Shown here in pieces: positions 33,016 through 41,418 of a DNA stretch of 43,450 nucleotides; position 1 is the first letter of the stretch; every line of letters starts with the position of its first letter. Origin of the DNA: Terriglobia bacterium (GTDB taxonomy: Bacteria > Acidobacteriota > Terriglobia > Bryobacterales > Bryobacteraceae); contig JANYDS010000065.1 in the NCBI GenBank assembly GCA_025363475.1, positions 1 through 43,450 of the forward strand, read 5' to 3'. Made by a program: the position numbers and the translations under genes. Below the pieces are notes generated by a model. It did not search any database. It worked only from the letters and a program-made list of their open reading frames with translations, and had not been told where the DNA came from.

Positions 33016-33297
33016 ATGGCAGACGTAACTTATACATCAGATCAGATCCGGGTGGAAATTAGACGCATGATCGCCAACGTCACGGAGCGCGAGCCGGATG
33101 AAGTGCCGGACACTGCCCATTTCATGGACGAACTGGGCGTTGATTCACTTATGGCGATGGAGGTGATGATCGCCATCGACAAGAAGTTCAAAATCGATAT
33201 CCCCGAAGAAGATTTTAATAAGGCGACCAACGTGAACGAGTCTGTTGCGATGGTTGAGGAATGGCTCGCAGCTAAAGCAGTAACGGTGTCGGCATAG
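33016..33297 (+). CDS. Acyl carrier protein
   Basis: A 93-residue stand-alone ACP. The phosphopantetheine attachment site is Ser44 in ELGVDSLMAMEV, followed by the normal helix III region (IDIPEEDFNKATNVNESVAM). The spacing DSLxxMEV is typical of type II fatty-acid and polyketide carriers. RBS GAGGAA at 33005-33010, 5 nt from ATG. It lies 11 bp after the TPR-propeller fusion gene and 6 bp before the ketosynthase gene, which puts it with the KS/CLF pair rather than with primary fatty-acid synthesis. It should be loaded by a phosphopantetheinyl transferase encoded elsewhere. Confidence 0.94.
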   Translation: MADVTYTSDQIRVEIRRMIANVTEREPDEVPDTAHFMDELGVDSLMAMEVMIAIDKKFKIDIPEEDFNKATNVNESVAMVEEWLAAKAVTVSA

Positions 33298-33303
33298 ACC
33301 CTT

Positions 33304-34521
33304 ATGCGACGGGTGGTCATAACAGGCATAGGTGTCATCACGCCGATTGGTTCGGGTAAGGATGTTTTTTGGAAGGCGCTGCTGGCTGGTACTTCGGGCG
33401 TCTCTACCATTACGTCGTTTGATTCAGCGAAATATGCTGCGCACCTGGGTGGTGAGGTACGCGATTTTGACGCTGGGCAGTATGTAAAACGGCAGAATCC
33501 GGATGGCATGGGGCGCGCTTCGCAGATGGCCATTGGGGCTGCTGGTCTGGCGCTGCAGGATTCCGGTCTTGATCTTGAATCCATCCCCCGGCGGCGTCGC
33601 GGTGTGTCGATGGGGACTACTTCCGGAGAGCCTGTTTTTGTTGAACGGTATAACGATATCAAGCTTGCAAGCGGTGAAGATGCCGTGCCTGCTGAGGTAT
33701 TTGCCTGCTATCCCTGTCATGTGATCCCGACTCATATCGCGATTGAATTCGATTTGGGCGGGCCGTCGATTATGATTCCTACTGCTTGCGCCGCTGGGAA
33801 TTACGCGATTGGTTATGGTTACGATTTGATTCGCACCGGGCGTGCGGATGTGATGCTTTGCGGTGGCGCGGATGCTTTCTCCCGCATCCCCTATCAGGGT
33901 TTTGCGCGACTTGGAGCTATTGCGCCGGAACGTTGTCAGCCGTTCGACAAGAATCGCAAGGGGATGGTGCCTGGTGAAGGAAGCGGTATGCTGCTGCTGG
34001 AATCTCTCGATGCGGCACTGGGGCGCGGGGCGAAGATTTATGCGGAAATTCTGGGTTATGGCGTAAGCTGTGATGCGCATCATATGACGGCCGCTCATCC
34101 ACAGGGTGACGGTGCGGTGCGTGCCATGAAATCTGCCATCAAAGAGAGTGGCCTCTCGACGGATGACATTGATTACATCAGTGCGCATGGCACGGGGACG
34201 CCGACTAATGACCGTATTGAATCGATAGCGGTTCATGCACTGTTTGGAGAGCGTGCTCCGCTGGTTCCGATGAGTTCCATTAAATCAATGCTGGGCCATA
34301 CGATGGGTGCGGCGAGTGCTATTGAAGCGGCTGCGTGCGCACTTGCGCTCGATTCCGGCTGGATTCCGCCTACCATCAATCACGATGAAGCGGACCCGGA
34401 TTGCGGTCTGGATATTGTTCCCAATACGGCGCGGCTTACGAATCCGAAAGTGGTGTTGAATAACTCCTATGCTTTTGGTGGGAACAATGCCGCTATGTGT
34501 CTGGGAAGGTATGAGGCTTAG
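33304..34521 (+). CDS. Beta-ketoacyl-ACP synthase, catalytic subunit (KS-alpha, FabF-like)
   Basis: A 405-residue thiolase-fold enzyme that extends an acyl chain by decarboxylative condensation with malonyl-ACP. All active-site residues are present: nucleophile Cys162 in PTACAAGNYAIG, His295 in SAHGTGTPTND, Lys327 in SSIKSMLGH and His332 in the same block; the GGNNA C-terminal motif is also present (NSYAFGGNNA). It is followed after 3 bp by a related protein lacking these residues, giving the KS-alpha/KS-beta arrangement of type II polyketide synthases. Family FabF/KAS II by sequence; the starter and chain length cannot be read. No strong RBS, so translation may be coupled to the ACP gene. 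Confidence 0.94.
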   Translation: MRRVVITGIGVITPIGSGKDVFWKALLAGTSGVSTITSFDSAKYAAHLGGEVRDFDAGQYVKRQNPDGMGRASQMAIGAAGLALQDSGLDLESIPRRRRGVSMGTTSGEPVFVERYNDIKLASGEDAVPAEVFACYPCHVIPTHIAIEFDLGGPSIMIPTACAAGNYAIGYGYDLIRTGRADVMLCGGADAFSRIPYQGFARLGAIAPERCQPFDKNRKGMVPGEGSGMLLLESLDAALGRGAKIYAEILGYGVSCDAHHMTAAHPQGDGAVRAMKSAIKESGLSTDDIDYISAHGTGTPTNDRIESIAVHALFGERAPLVPMSSIKSMLGHTMGAASAIEAAACALALDSGWIPPTINHDEADPDCGLDIVPNTARLTNPKVVLNNSYAFGGNNAAMCLGRYEA

Positions 34522-34524
34522 GCC

Positions 34525-35733
34525 ATGATGAGCCCTCGTATTGTTGTGACTGGAGTTGGTGTTGTGTCGCCGCTGGGTATAGGGATTGATGCATTTGCTG
34601 AAGGCCTTTATAGCGGAGTAACTGCGATCACATCCAGCCCCCGATTTCTTAATTCCACTACGGCTGAAATGGGCGAATTCAATCCTGCGCCGTGGCTCGG
34701 AAATAAGGGTGTTCGCGTTCTTGATCGCGGGACTCGATTACTAACTGTAGCGGCGCAAATGGCGCTGACGGCAACTGGTCTTTCGCAGGACCCTGCCGGC
34801 GAGGGTGATGCGGAGCTGGGCATGGTTTGTGGCACGATGTTTGGGGGCGTCCACAGCATTGCGTCTTTCGACTGGACCGGACTTACAGAAGGGCCTTCCT
34901 ATGTCAGTCCGCTGGAATTCCCCAATACGGTAATCAATGCTCCTGCTGGTCAGGCTGCGATTAAACTCAAGCTGCGCGGTGTGAATTCAACCGTCTGTGG
35001 GGGACTCGCGTCAGGCCTGGTGGCGATCAACTATGCCGCGGAATTTCTTCGCTTCGGCAGAGCACGCTGGCTGATGGCAGGCGGCATGGAAGAGGTCTGT
35101 GATGAAGCTGCGCTGGGCTTCAATAAGCTGGGCCTGTCATCGCCCACCTGTTCTGTCCGTCCCTTCTCGCGCGACGCCGATGGGACGGCAGCGGGTGAAG
35201 GTGCGGCGCTCTGGATGCTCGAAACTGAAGAGAGCGCAGAGCAGCGGGGCGCAGAACCCTGGCTCGAAATCTGCGGCTTCGGGCAGTGTAATGATGCGAA
35301 GACGATTCTAGGTTTCGACGCACGCGCGACTGGTGCGATTGCTGCAATCGAACAGGCTCTGGAAGACGCCGGAACTGGTGTGGGTGAGATTGCCTGTATT
35401 ATTGCCGGTGCCAGTGGCAGTCCGACAGGCGATGCCATGGAAGCGCGGGCGTTGCGGCATGTCTTTGGTGATCACCTGTTGAAGGTCCCTGTATCTGCAC
35501 CCAAAGCCGCATTCGGTGAAGTGATGGGTGCATCCGGAGCGTTCTGCGCGGTGGCCGCCGGTCTTGCTTTGCAGCGTCAGGCAGCCCCGCCTACGGCAGG
35601 TTTCACTTCCACTGATTCGGGCTTGCTTATTTCTTCCGCAGCCCAGGCATTCTCGGGCGAATACGCCCTTGTGAACGCATTCAGCTGTGACGGCAACAAT
35701 ACCGCTCTCGTGATCCGACTATGGAAGAAGTAG
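34525..35733 (+). CDS. Ketosynthase-like chain-length factor (KS-beta/CLF), catalytic residues lost
   Basis: A 402-residue FabF homologue that aligns with the preceding ketosynthase but lacks its chemistry. The nucleophile position is Leu161 (NSTVCGGLASGLVAI; the nearby Cys158 is three residues off). The first active-site His is Gly295 (AGASGSP against AHGTGTP) and the second is Glu332 (PKAAFGEVMGA), while Lys327 is kept. Loss of Cys and His with retention of the fold is what chain-length factors of type II polyketide synthases show, although classical CLFs have Gln at the Cys position. It probably forms a heterodimer with KS-alpha. Overlaps the next gene by 13 bp. Confidence 0.88.
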   Translation: MMSPRIVVTGVGVVSPLGIGIDAFAEGLYSGVTAITSSPRFLNSTTAEMGEFNPAPWLGNKGVRVLDRGTRLLTVAAQMALTATGLSQDPAGEGDAELGMVCGTMFGGVHSIASFDWTGLTEGPSYVSPLEFPNTVINAPAGQAAIKLKLRGVNSTVCGGLASGLVAINYAAEFLRFGRARWLMAGGMEEVCDEAALGFNKLGLSSPTCSVRPFSRDADGTAAGEGAALWMLETEESAEQRGAEPWLEICGFGQCNDAKTILGFDARATGAIAAIEQALEDAGTGVGEIACIIAGASGSPTGDAMEARALRHVFGDHLLKVPVSAPKAAFGEVMGASGAFCAVAAGLALQRQAAPPTAGFTSTDSGLLISSAAQAFSGEYALVNAFSCDGNNTALVIRLWKK

Positions 35734-36926
35734 AAGAAGTAGTGGCGATTGAAATTGGGCCGGAAGACCTGCTGCCGCGTCTTAAAGACAACGGTTACGA
35801 TACCGAGCGTGTATCGAAACGCCGCGCGTGGGTAGAACGCAGAACCGGTGCCGACCTTACTCATGCGGGCAAAGGTTCGTGGGACCCGGAACTGATGCGT
35901 GGCAACATCGAGAACCCTATTGGAGTTACTCAGATTCCGCTGGGTGTCGCCGGCCCGGTATTGATTCATGGGCAGAATGCGCATGGGCTGTTCTATGTCC
36001 CGATGGCCACTACAGAAGGCGCGCTGATTCGCAGTTATGAACGTGGCATGGTGGCGCTGACGAAAGCCGGTGGCGTGCAAACCGCGCTCATCAGCGATGA
36101 GAATCAGACGGCCCCCACTTTCTTTTTTGAGAACGTGACCCTTGCCAGCGTCTTCCCTGCGTGGATTGAAGAGAATCTTCCGGCCATTCGTGAAGTGGTC
36201 GCGGGGACTACCAGTCACGGCAAACTTACCGGCGCGACCTGTTATCACGTGGGGCGTCAGGTCATCGTCAATTTCGGTTTCAGCACCGGTGACGCGCAGG
36301 GCATGAATATGATTGTGCGCGCGACCGATGCCGTCTGTCATTGGATTCAGGATCATTACCCGATTGGCAGTTACTTTCTGTTTAGCGGTATGTGTTCGGA
36401 AAAGCGCGCCAGCGGTTTTGTTCATACGCGCGGTAAGGGCAAGCGTGTTACGGCAGGGGCGCTGCTGCCGCATGATGTGATGCGGCTCTATCTGCATACC
36501 AACGCTGCTGATCTTTTCAAGGTCTGGCAATCCACTGTGGTGGGGCATCTGCAGGCCGGTTCCATTGGTTATAACGCTCATGCGGCCAATGGCCTTACGG
36601 CAATCTTTATCGCCACCGGGCAGGATGTCGCCAACGTTGTAAATTCGGCGTCTGCCATCACGATTTTCGAACCACATCCGGAAGGGCTGTACGTCAGTAC
36701 GACGCTGACCGCGCTTTCCATCGCTACGGTGGGCGGCGGCACCAACCTGCCTTCCCAGCGCGAAGCTCTGAGCATGATGGATTGTCATGGGAGAGGTAAA
36801 GCGCCGAAGCTGGCAGAGGTGATTGCCGCTACAATTTTGGGCGGAGAAATCTCAATGGGGGCGGCTATTGCCTCCCGCGAATTTGTTGGCGCGCATGAGC
36901 GTTATGGAAGGAACCGACCCGCATGA
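35721..36926 (+). CDS. HMG-CoA reductase homologue (class I-like) in a PKS operon
   Basis: HMG-CoA reductases reduce a thioester to a primary alcohol with two NADPH. This 401-residue protein has the ENPIGVTQIPLGVAGPV block, catalytic Glu99 in ATTEGALIRS, the dinucleotide loop DAQGMNM (DAMGMNM in class I), Lys228 in CSEKRASG, Asp302 in FIATGQD, TVGGGTNLPSQ and His392 in VGAHERYGRN. All four catalytic residues are therefore present. Differences from class I enzymes: one Gly fewer in GSIGYNAHAAN, and loss of PSIEIG before TVGGGT (here TALSIA). No mevalonate-pathway gene is nearby. A role as reductase of an acyl thioester made by the KS/CLF is plausible inference. Confidence 0.85.
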   Translation: MEEVEEVVAIEIGPEDLLPRLKDNGYDTERVSKRRAWVERRTGADLTHAGKGSWDPELMRGNIENPIGVTQIPLGVAGPVLIHGQNAHGLFYVPMATTEGALIRSYERGMVALTKAGGVQTALISDENQTAPTFFFENVTLASVFPAWIEENLPAIREVVAGTTSHGKLTGATCYHVGRQVIVNFGFSTGDAQGMNMIVRATDAVCHWIQDHYPIGSYFLFSGMCSEKRASGFVHTRGKGKRVTAGALLPHDVMRLYLHTNAADLFKVWQSTVVGHLQAGSIGYNAHAANGLTAIFIATGQDVANVVNSASAITIFEPHPEGLYVSTTLTALSIATVGGGTNLPSQREALSMMDCHGRGKAPKLAEVIAATILGGEISMGAAIASREFVGAHERYGRNRPA

Positions 36927-37648
36927 ATGTCGCGCTCATTACCGGAGGCAGCCGTGGCATCGGGCAGGCCATGGTGGAAGAATTTGTTGCCGCCGGATAC
37001 GCCGTTGCCTTCACCTATAGTTCCAATGTGCAGGCTGCGGAAGCGCTGGAAGGTGCGATCGCATTTAAGGGTGGGCGCGCTGTCGGGTTTCAGGCTGAGG
37101 TCCGTGATTTCGCCCGGGCGGGTGAAGTGATCAAAGCGGCGCAGGAACAGCTGGGGCCGATCACCACACTGATCAACAACGCGGGCATTAAGAAAGACGG
37201 CCCGCTGATGCGTATGGACCCGTCGGCCTGGCAGGATGTTATTGACACCAACCTGACCGGTACGTTTAACTACTCCCGCGCGCTCATTGGCGAACTGGTG
37301 CGGAGGGGTGGCTCCATTATCAATGTCACGAGCACCAGCGGAGTAGTCGGGATGGCGGGTCAAACTAACTACAGTGCGTCGAAGGCGGGCATTATTGGCT
37401 TCACCCGTGCGCTGGCGAAAGAGGTCGTACGTTTTGACGTTCGCGTCAACGCCATCGCGCCGGGCTTTATCGAAACAGATATGACGGCCGGTCTGGATGA
37501 AGCGGTTCGGAAGAAGCTTTACGCACAGATCCCGATGGGGCAACCCGGCAGTGCGCGTGATGTGGCGAAACTTGCGGTTTACCTTGCCAGTGAGGATGCA
37601 AAATACGTTACCGGCCAGGTTTGGAATATGGACGGCGGCTTAACTTAA
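36923..37648 (+). CDS. FabG-type 3-oxoacyl-ACP reductase (SDR)
   Basis: A 241-residue classical short-chain dehydrogenase/reductase. It has the NADPH loop TGGSRGIG, the NNAG motif (85-88), catalytic Ser137 in NVTSTSGVVG, and Tyr150/Lys154 in YSASK, with the C-terminal VTGQVWNMDGGLT typical of FabG. It would reduce beta-ketoacyl-ACP formed by the neighbouring ketosynthase to the 3-hydroxy form. Overlaps the HMGR homologue gene by 4 bp (ATGA). No dehydratase or enoyl reductase gene was seen in the operon, so full reduction would need enzymes from primary metabolism. Confidence 0.93.
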   Translation: MNVALITGGSRGIGQAMVEEFVAAGYAVAFTYSSNVQAAEALEGAIAFKGGRAVGFQAEVRDFARAGEVIKAAQEQLGPITTLINNAGIKKDGPLMRMDPSAWQDVIDTNLTGTFNYSRALIGELVRRGGSIINVTSTSGVVGMAGQTNYSASKAGIIGFTRALAKEVVRFDVRVNAIAPGFIETDMTAGLDEAVRKKLYAQIPMGQPGSARDVAKLAVYLASEDAKYVTGQVWNMDGGLT

Positions 37649-37660
37649 ACGAGAGGGCGC

Positions 37661-39229
37661 TTGAAGCAGAAATCCCATCTCATCTTCGGACGCGAGTACC
37701 CGCAGCAATACGATGCTATCGTCATCGGCGCGGGTGTGGGTGGATTGTTCTGTGCGAATATTCTGGCGCGCGGCGGCATGAAAGTGCTGCTGCTGGAGCG
37801 TCATTATATGCTGGGCGGTTTCTGCTCGACATTCCGCCGCAAGGGTTTTATCTTCGACGCTGCAACGCACTTTTATCCCCTGCTGGGCAACCCCTCCACT
37901 ATGACGGGGAAACTGCTGAAGGAGCTGGAAATCCCCACGGAATGGGTCAAAATGGACCCAGTCGATCAGTTCCATCTTCCCGGTATGCCACCCTTCGCGG
38001 TGCCTTCTGAATTCGGGCCTTATGTGCAGCGTCTCAAAGAGTGGTTCCCGGATGAAGCGGCGAATGTGGATGCCTACTTTGCAGAACTCAAACAGGCTTA
38101 CATGTATGGCCTGCTCTATTACTTCAAGGGCGTTTCCAATGATCAGGTGGAGCGTCTGGAAAAGTTCACCATGACGGGCAAGCTGGATCAGCATTTTCGT
38201 GATCCGCGCCTCAAGGTGATCATGATGGCCGATGCGCCGCACTGGGGTTCGACACCAGACAAAACATCTTACGTTTTCGACGCGATGTTGCGGCTGTCTT
38301 ACTTCCTGGGCAATTACTATCCCAAGGGCAGTTCGCAGAAGTTTGCTGACGATCTGGGTAAAGCTTTCACTGACCTTGGTGGCAAGATTCTGAAGTGCGC
38401 GGAGGTGGAACAGATCACGACGGACCACGGCAAAGCTAAAGGCGTGCGCATCCGTACGATCTCGAAGCGCGATGCTGAGGTGTTTGAATTCGATGCGCCG
38501 GTGGTTGTCTCCAATGCCGATGCGCTCCACACCTATCGCGACATGCTGGGCGAACAGCATTGCGGCCCGTGGATGATTCAGCATCTGGAATCGCTCAAAC
38601 CGAGTTTTGCCTGCTTCCTGACTCACATTGGTTTGCGCGGTATGGACCCGGAGAAACTATCCGCAGCTGAGGGTTATTACTGGAAGACGCTCGATACGGC
38701 GAACATCATTCGGGACGTTTTTAAGATTTTCATTCCCACACATTTTGATGCTTCAATTGCGCCACCGGGATGCCAGACGCTGATCGTGCAGCGGCCCTCG
38801 CCGGTGCGTGTGGATGAAGTGACGGACTGGGCGGCACATAAAGCCGAAGTTGAAGCCACCACGATGGACCGGCTGCGGCATTTGCTGCCTGGCATTGATG
38901 ACCATATCGTGGTGAAGACCAGTGCCAGTGCGCACACGTCCTGGCGTTTCACCAATAATTTGAACGGCGCTATGCTGGGCTGGGAAATGTCTCCGGAACA
39001 ACTGGGGGCGCGGCGACTGCCGATTTATACGCCGGTGGATAACGTGTTCCTCACCGGGCACTGGACCCAACCCGGCGGCGGCATTACGCCCGTGATTGTT
39101 TCCGCTCAGCAGGTCGCCAAAACCATTCTGACCGGACGCGATCAGGGCCGTGAAATGGCTGCGCAGTACTTCCAGTTCAACGCCGGATCACCTGCAATCA
39201 TGCCTAAGGAGGCATCAGTTTCCCAATGA
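37661..39229 (+). CDS. CrtI/CrtISO-type FAD-dependent oxidoreductase
   Basis: A 522-residue flavoprotein of the phytoene desaturase/carotenoid isomerase family. The FAD-binding motif is AIVIGAGVGGLFCANILARG (about 19-38) with LLLERHYMLGGFCSTF following; the C-terminal FAD motif is NVFLTGHWTQPGGGITPVI. TTG start, with GAGAGGG at 37650-37656. Relatives desaturate or isomerise long polyenes, and homologues are also known in non-carotenoid lipid clusters. No phytoene synthase or prenyl transferase gene is near, so a carotenoid substrate is unlikely; desaturation or isomerisation of the polyketide or acyl chain is a fair inference. The stop overlaps the TetR ATG. Confidence 0.88.
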   Translation: MKQKSHLIFGREYPQQYDAIVIGAGVGGLFCANILARGGMKVLLLERHYMLGGFCSTFRRKGFIFDAATHFYPLLGNPSTMTGKLLKELEIPTEWVKMDPVDQFHLPGMPPFAVPSEFGPYVQRLKEWFPDEAANVDAYFAELKQAYMYGLLYYFKGVSNDQVERLEKFTMTGKLDQHFRDPRLKVIMMADAPHWGSTPDKTSYVFDAMLRLSYFLGNYYPKGSSQKFADDLGKAFTDLGGKILKCAEVEQITTDHGKAKGVRIRTISKRDAEVFEFDAPVVVSNADALHTYRDMLGEQHCGPWMIQHLESLKPSFACFLTHIGLRGMDPEKLSAAEGYYWKTLDTANIIRDVFKIFIPTHFDASIAPPGCQTLIVQRPSPVRVDEVTDWAAHKAEVEATTMDRLRHLLPGIDDHIVVKTSASAHTSWRFTNNLNGAMLGWEMSPEQLGARRLPIYTPVDNVFLTGHWTQPGGGITPVIVSAQQVAKTILTGRDQGREMAAQYFQFNAGSPAIMPKEASVSQ

Positions 39230-39831
39230 AGAATATGGATGCGGATCAGGTCCGTATTGTACTCGATACCGCCATGCAGCTCTTCTCGAAAGTTGAGTTG
39301 CGTGAGATTACGCTGGACAAGCTGACCAAGGCCTCAGGCGTACCGGCGTTTGACATTATTCGCCATTTTCAGTCGAGTGAAAATATTCTCAAAGCGGTGC
39401 TGGAGCGCGAACTGGAATTGATGGCCGCAGCCGCGCAGGCGCCGGAACTGCGCATGCCGGGGGAAACGCTGGGTGATGAACTCCACGTCCTGGCGGGCGT
39501 CATTCTCGACCAGTACCGCAAACGAATTCCCTTCCTGGGTAAATTACTGCCGGAAGCGATGACTGATCCCAAGGTTGGGGCCCTTTTTTACAGTACTTTC
39601 ATTGTGCAGGGCCGTTTGCTGTTCACTGAGTTTCTGCGTGTTCGCAGAGAATTCGGTGAATTGCGCGATGAAGTGGATATCGAAGCCGCAGCCGCTATTT
39701 TTCTGGCCTCGCTAACGGGTATTCTGTTGATGCATGACCTGTTCGGGGGCAAGCAAGTTGAGGTTTTAGACGACGAACGGGTGCTGAAACAGATGTGTGA
39801 CACATTTTTGCACGGTATTACCCGAAAATAG
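39226..39831 (+). CDS. TetR-family transcriptional regulator
   Basis: A 201-residue regulator with an N-terminal helix-turn-helix (about 10-55: AMQLFSKVELREITLDKLTK, then VPAFDIIRHFQSSENIL) and a helical ligand-binding C-terminal domain (about 75-200) typical of TetR proteins. The recognition helix (VPAFDIIRHF) departs from the common VSxxTLYxYF. It sits inside the biosynthetic operon, overlapping the FAD enzyme gene, and probably senses a pathway intermediate or acyl-CoA and represses the operon. A candidate operator is the GTGAA-N8-TTCAC inverted repeat at 23202-23219. Confidence 0.88.
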   Translation: MKNMDADQVRIVLDTAMQLFSKVELREITLDKLTKASGVPAFDIIRHFQSSENILKAVLERELELMAAAAQAPELRMPGETLGDELHVLAGVILDQYRKRIPFLGKLLPEAMTDPKVGALFYSTFIVQGRLLFTEFLRVRREFGELRDEVDIEAAAAIFLASLTGILLMHDLFGGKQVEVLDDERVLKQMCDTFLHGITRK

Positions 39832-39846
39832 CGTTACAATCGACCA

Positions 39847-41418
39847 ATGAAAATCGCACTCTGCGGCTTTACGGGGCCAGTGGCACTGGCGGCGCGGGCG
39901 GAACTGATCAGTCGGGGGCATGATGTCCAGACTTCCCCTGCTGGCGCTGAGTGTGTCATTTTTTCCCCAGGCAAATCCGAAGAACTGGAAACTCTCGTAA
40001 ATCAGCCGGGACTACGGAGGCTGGTGGTCCGCAGCCACGCTTACGCGTACGGTGCGAATCCAAAAAATCCGGGATTGATGGATGAATCCCGTATCTCTCT
40101 TTTGCCTCCGACAGACCCGGCGCAGCGCTGGCTCAAAGCGGAAGAGATCGTGGCGCGGCATCCGAACTATGCATCCGTCCGCCTGTCAAATGTCCTGGCC
40201 CCGGAAGAAGGGGACTCGATAGTCACCAAGCTGACAAAGGGCATTACCAGAACGATTACCGGCCGCAATCCCAACGTCCAGTTCATTAGCGTTGCGGATG
40301 CTGCGCGGGCGCTGGTGGCTGCTGCTGAATCGAACGCGACCGGCATCTTTAATGCCTCAGGGTCTGGTGCCATTCCGCTGGTGAAAGCCTTCCGCGCTGC
40401 CCGTACCCGACAGGTGGGTGTTCCGTCCGCCAGGAATCTCGAATCACTCGAATACAACTGGACTGTCTCAGGTGACCGGGCGGCCCGCGAACTTGGCTTC
40501 ATCCCCGAGCAATCCACCGTCGAAGCCCTGAAAGAATTTTTGCTCAAGAAGCCAGGGGCACAACCCGGTGAACTGCTTTCCGCCTATGACGACTGGGGCC
40601 TCGACATCCCTTATATCCGCAACTGGGGAACCTGGTTCGCCTTTCTGACCAAGGTTTACTGGCGCATCGAAACTGAAGGAATGGACCACATCCCGTCGGA
40701 AGGCAAGGGTCTTTTTATCGCCAACCATCGCGGCTTCATGCCTCTCGATGCGGTAATGCATCTGTCACTGCTCTTCACGCTCCGCAACCGTGTGCCGCGT
40801 TTTCTCATCGCACACACCCTGCTGCGCACTCCAGGTATGATGAATTTCCTGACGAAGCTTGGCGGCGTTGTCGCCAGTCAGGAGAACGCGAAAAAGCTGT
40901 TCGACCAGGGCGCGTTGGTGGGCATGTTCCCGGAAGGCATTAGGGGCACCTTTTCGCCCTATAAAACTACTTACCGGTTGCGTAATTTTTCCAAGGGCGG
41001 CTTCGCCCGCATGGCAGTGGAAAACCAGTCGCCGATCTATCCGGCAGCGGTTGTCGGACACGCCGAAATTTTCCCGATCATCGGCCGCATTGATTCCAGT
41101 TTTGTGGTGAAGGAACTGGGCTGGCCTTATCTTCCTATCGCTCCGCTGTTCCCGCTGGCTCCAATTCCTCTGCCGTCGAAGTGGCACGTCCGGATGCTGA
41201 AACCGGTATCGCTACAGGGCCTGACGGTAGCCGACGCAGAGAACAACCGACTCATGAAGAGCTTCAGCGAATACGTGCAAAGTATTGTCCAGGCCAACAT
41301 TGACGACATGCTGCCGCGCCGCACCAGCATTTTCTGGGGAAACAAAGTTCTTAACGGTCAGGAGCCTGCTGTTCCTCCATTCCAGCCTAAAGCGAGACAG
41401 GCAAGTGCCCATGAGTAA
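39847..41418 (+). CDS. Rossmann epimerase-like domain fused to a PlsC-type acyltransferase
   Basis: A 523-residue two-domain protein. Residues about 1-235 resemble an extended SDR/epimerase (MKIALCGFTGPVALAARAEL, FISVADAARALVAAAE), but the glycine motif is degenerate and no YxxxK is seen (QRWLK at the expected place), so this half may only bind ligand. Residues about 255-500 are a lysophospholipid/glycerol acyltransferase-like domain with His294 and Asp301 in ANHRGFMPLDA and Glu363 in MFPEGIRGTF. It could transfer the operon's acyl product to a glycerol, sugar or other hydroxyl acceptor. The final ATGAGTAA overlaps the next gene by 8 bp. Confidence 0.85.
   Translation: MKIALCGFTGPVALAARAELISRGHDVQTSPAGAECVIFSPGKSEELETLVNQPGLRRLVVRSHAYAYGANPKNPGLMDESRISLLPPTDPAQRWLKAEEIVARHPNYASVRLSNVLAPEEGDSIVTKLTKGITRTITGRNPNVQFISVADAARALVAAAESNATGIFNASGSGAIPLVKAFRAARTRQVGVPSARNLESLEYNWTVSGDRAARELGFIPEQSTVEALKEFLLKKPGAQPGELLSAYDDWGLDIPYIRNWGTWFAFLTKVYWRIETEGMDHIPSEGKGLFIANHRGFMPLDAVMHLSLLFTLRNRVPRFLIAHTLLRTPGMMNFLTKLGGVVASQENAKKLFDQGALVGMFPEGIRGTFSPYKTTYRLRNFSKGGFARMAVENQSPIYPAAVVGHAEIFPIIGRIDSSFVVKELGWPYLPIAPLFPLAPIPLPSKWHVRMLKPVSLQGLTVADAENNRLMKSFSEYVQSIVQANIDDMLPRRTSIFWGNKVLNGQEPAVPPFQPKARQASAHE

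Noticed and set aside
33304-35733. The two FabF-like genes as duplicated primary fatty-acid ketosynthases
   Set aside because: The second has lost Cys and both His at the aligned positions, and neither lies with fabD, fabH or accessory primary FAS genes; a KS/CLF pair is the better reading.
35721-39229. A mevalonate/carotenoid pathway based on the HMGR and CrtI homologues
   Set aside because: No HMG-CoA synthase, mevalonate kinase, prenyl transferase or phytoene synthase is encoded in the window; both enzymes sit within ACP-KS-CLF-KR genes.
41285-41410. N-terminal extension of the DUF1702-like protein to 41285
   Set aside because: It lies wholly inside the acyltransferase gene; the ATG at 41411 overlaps the preceding stop exactly as elsewhere in this operon.
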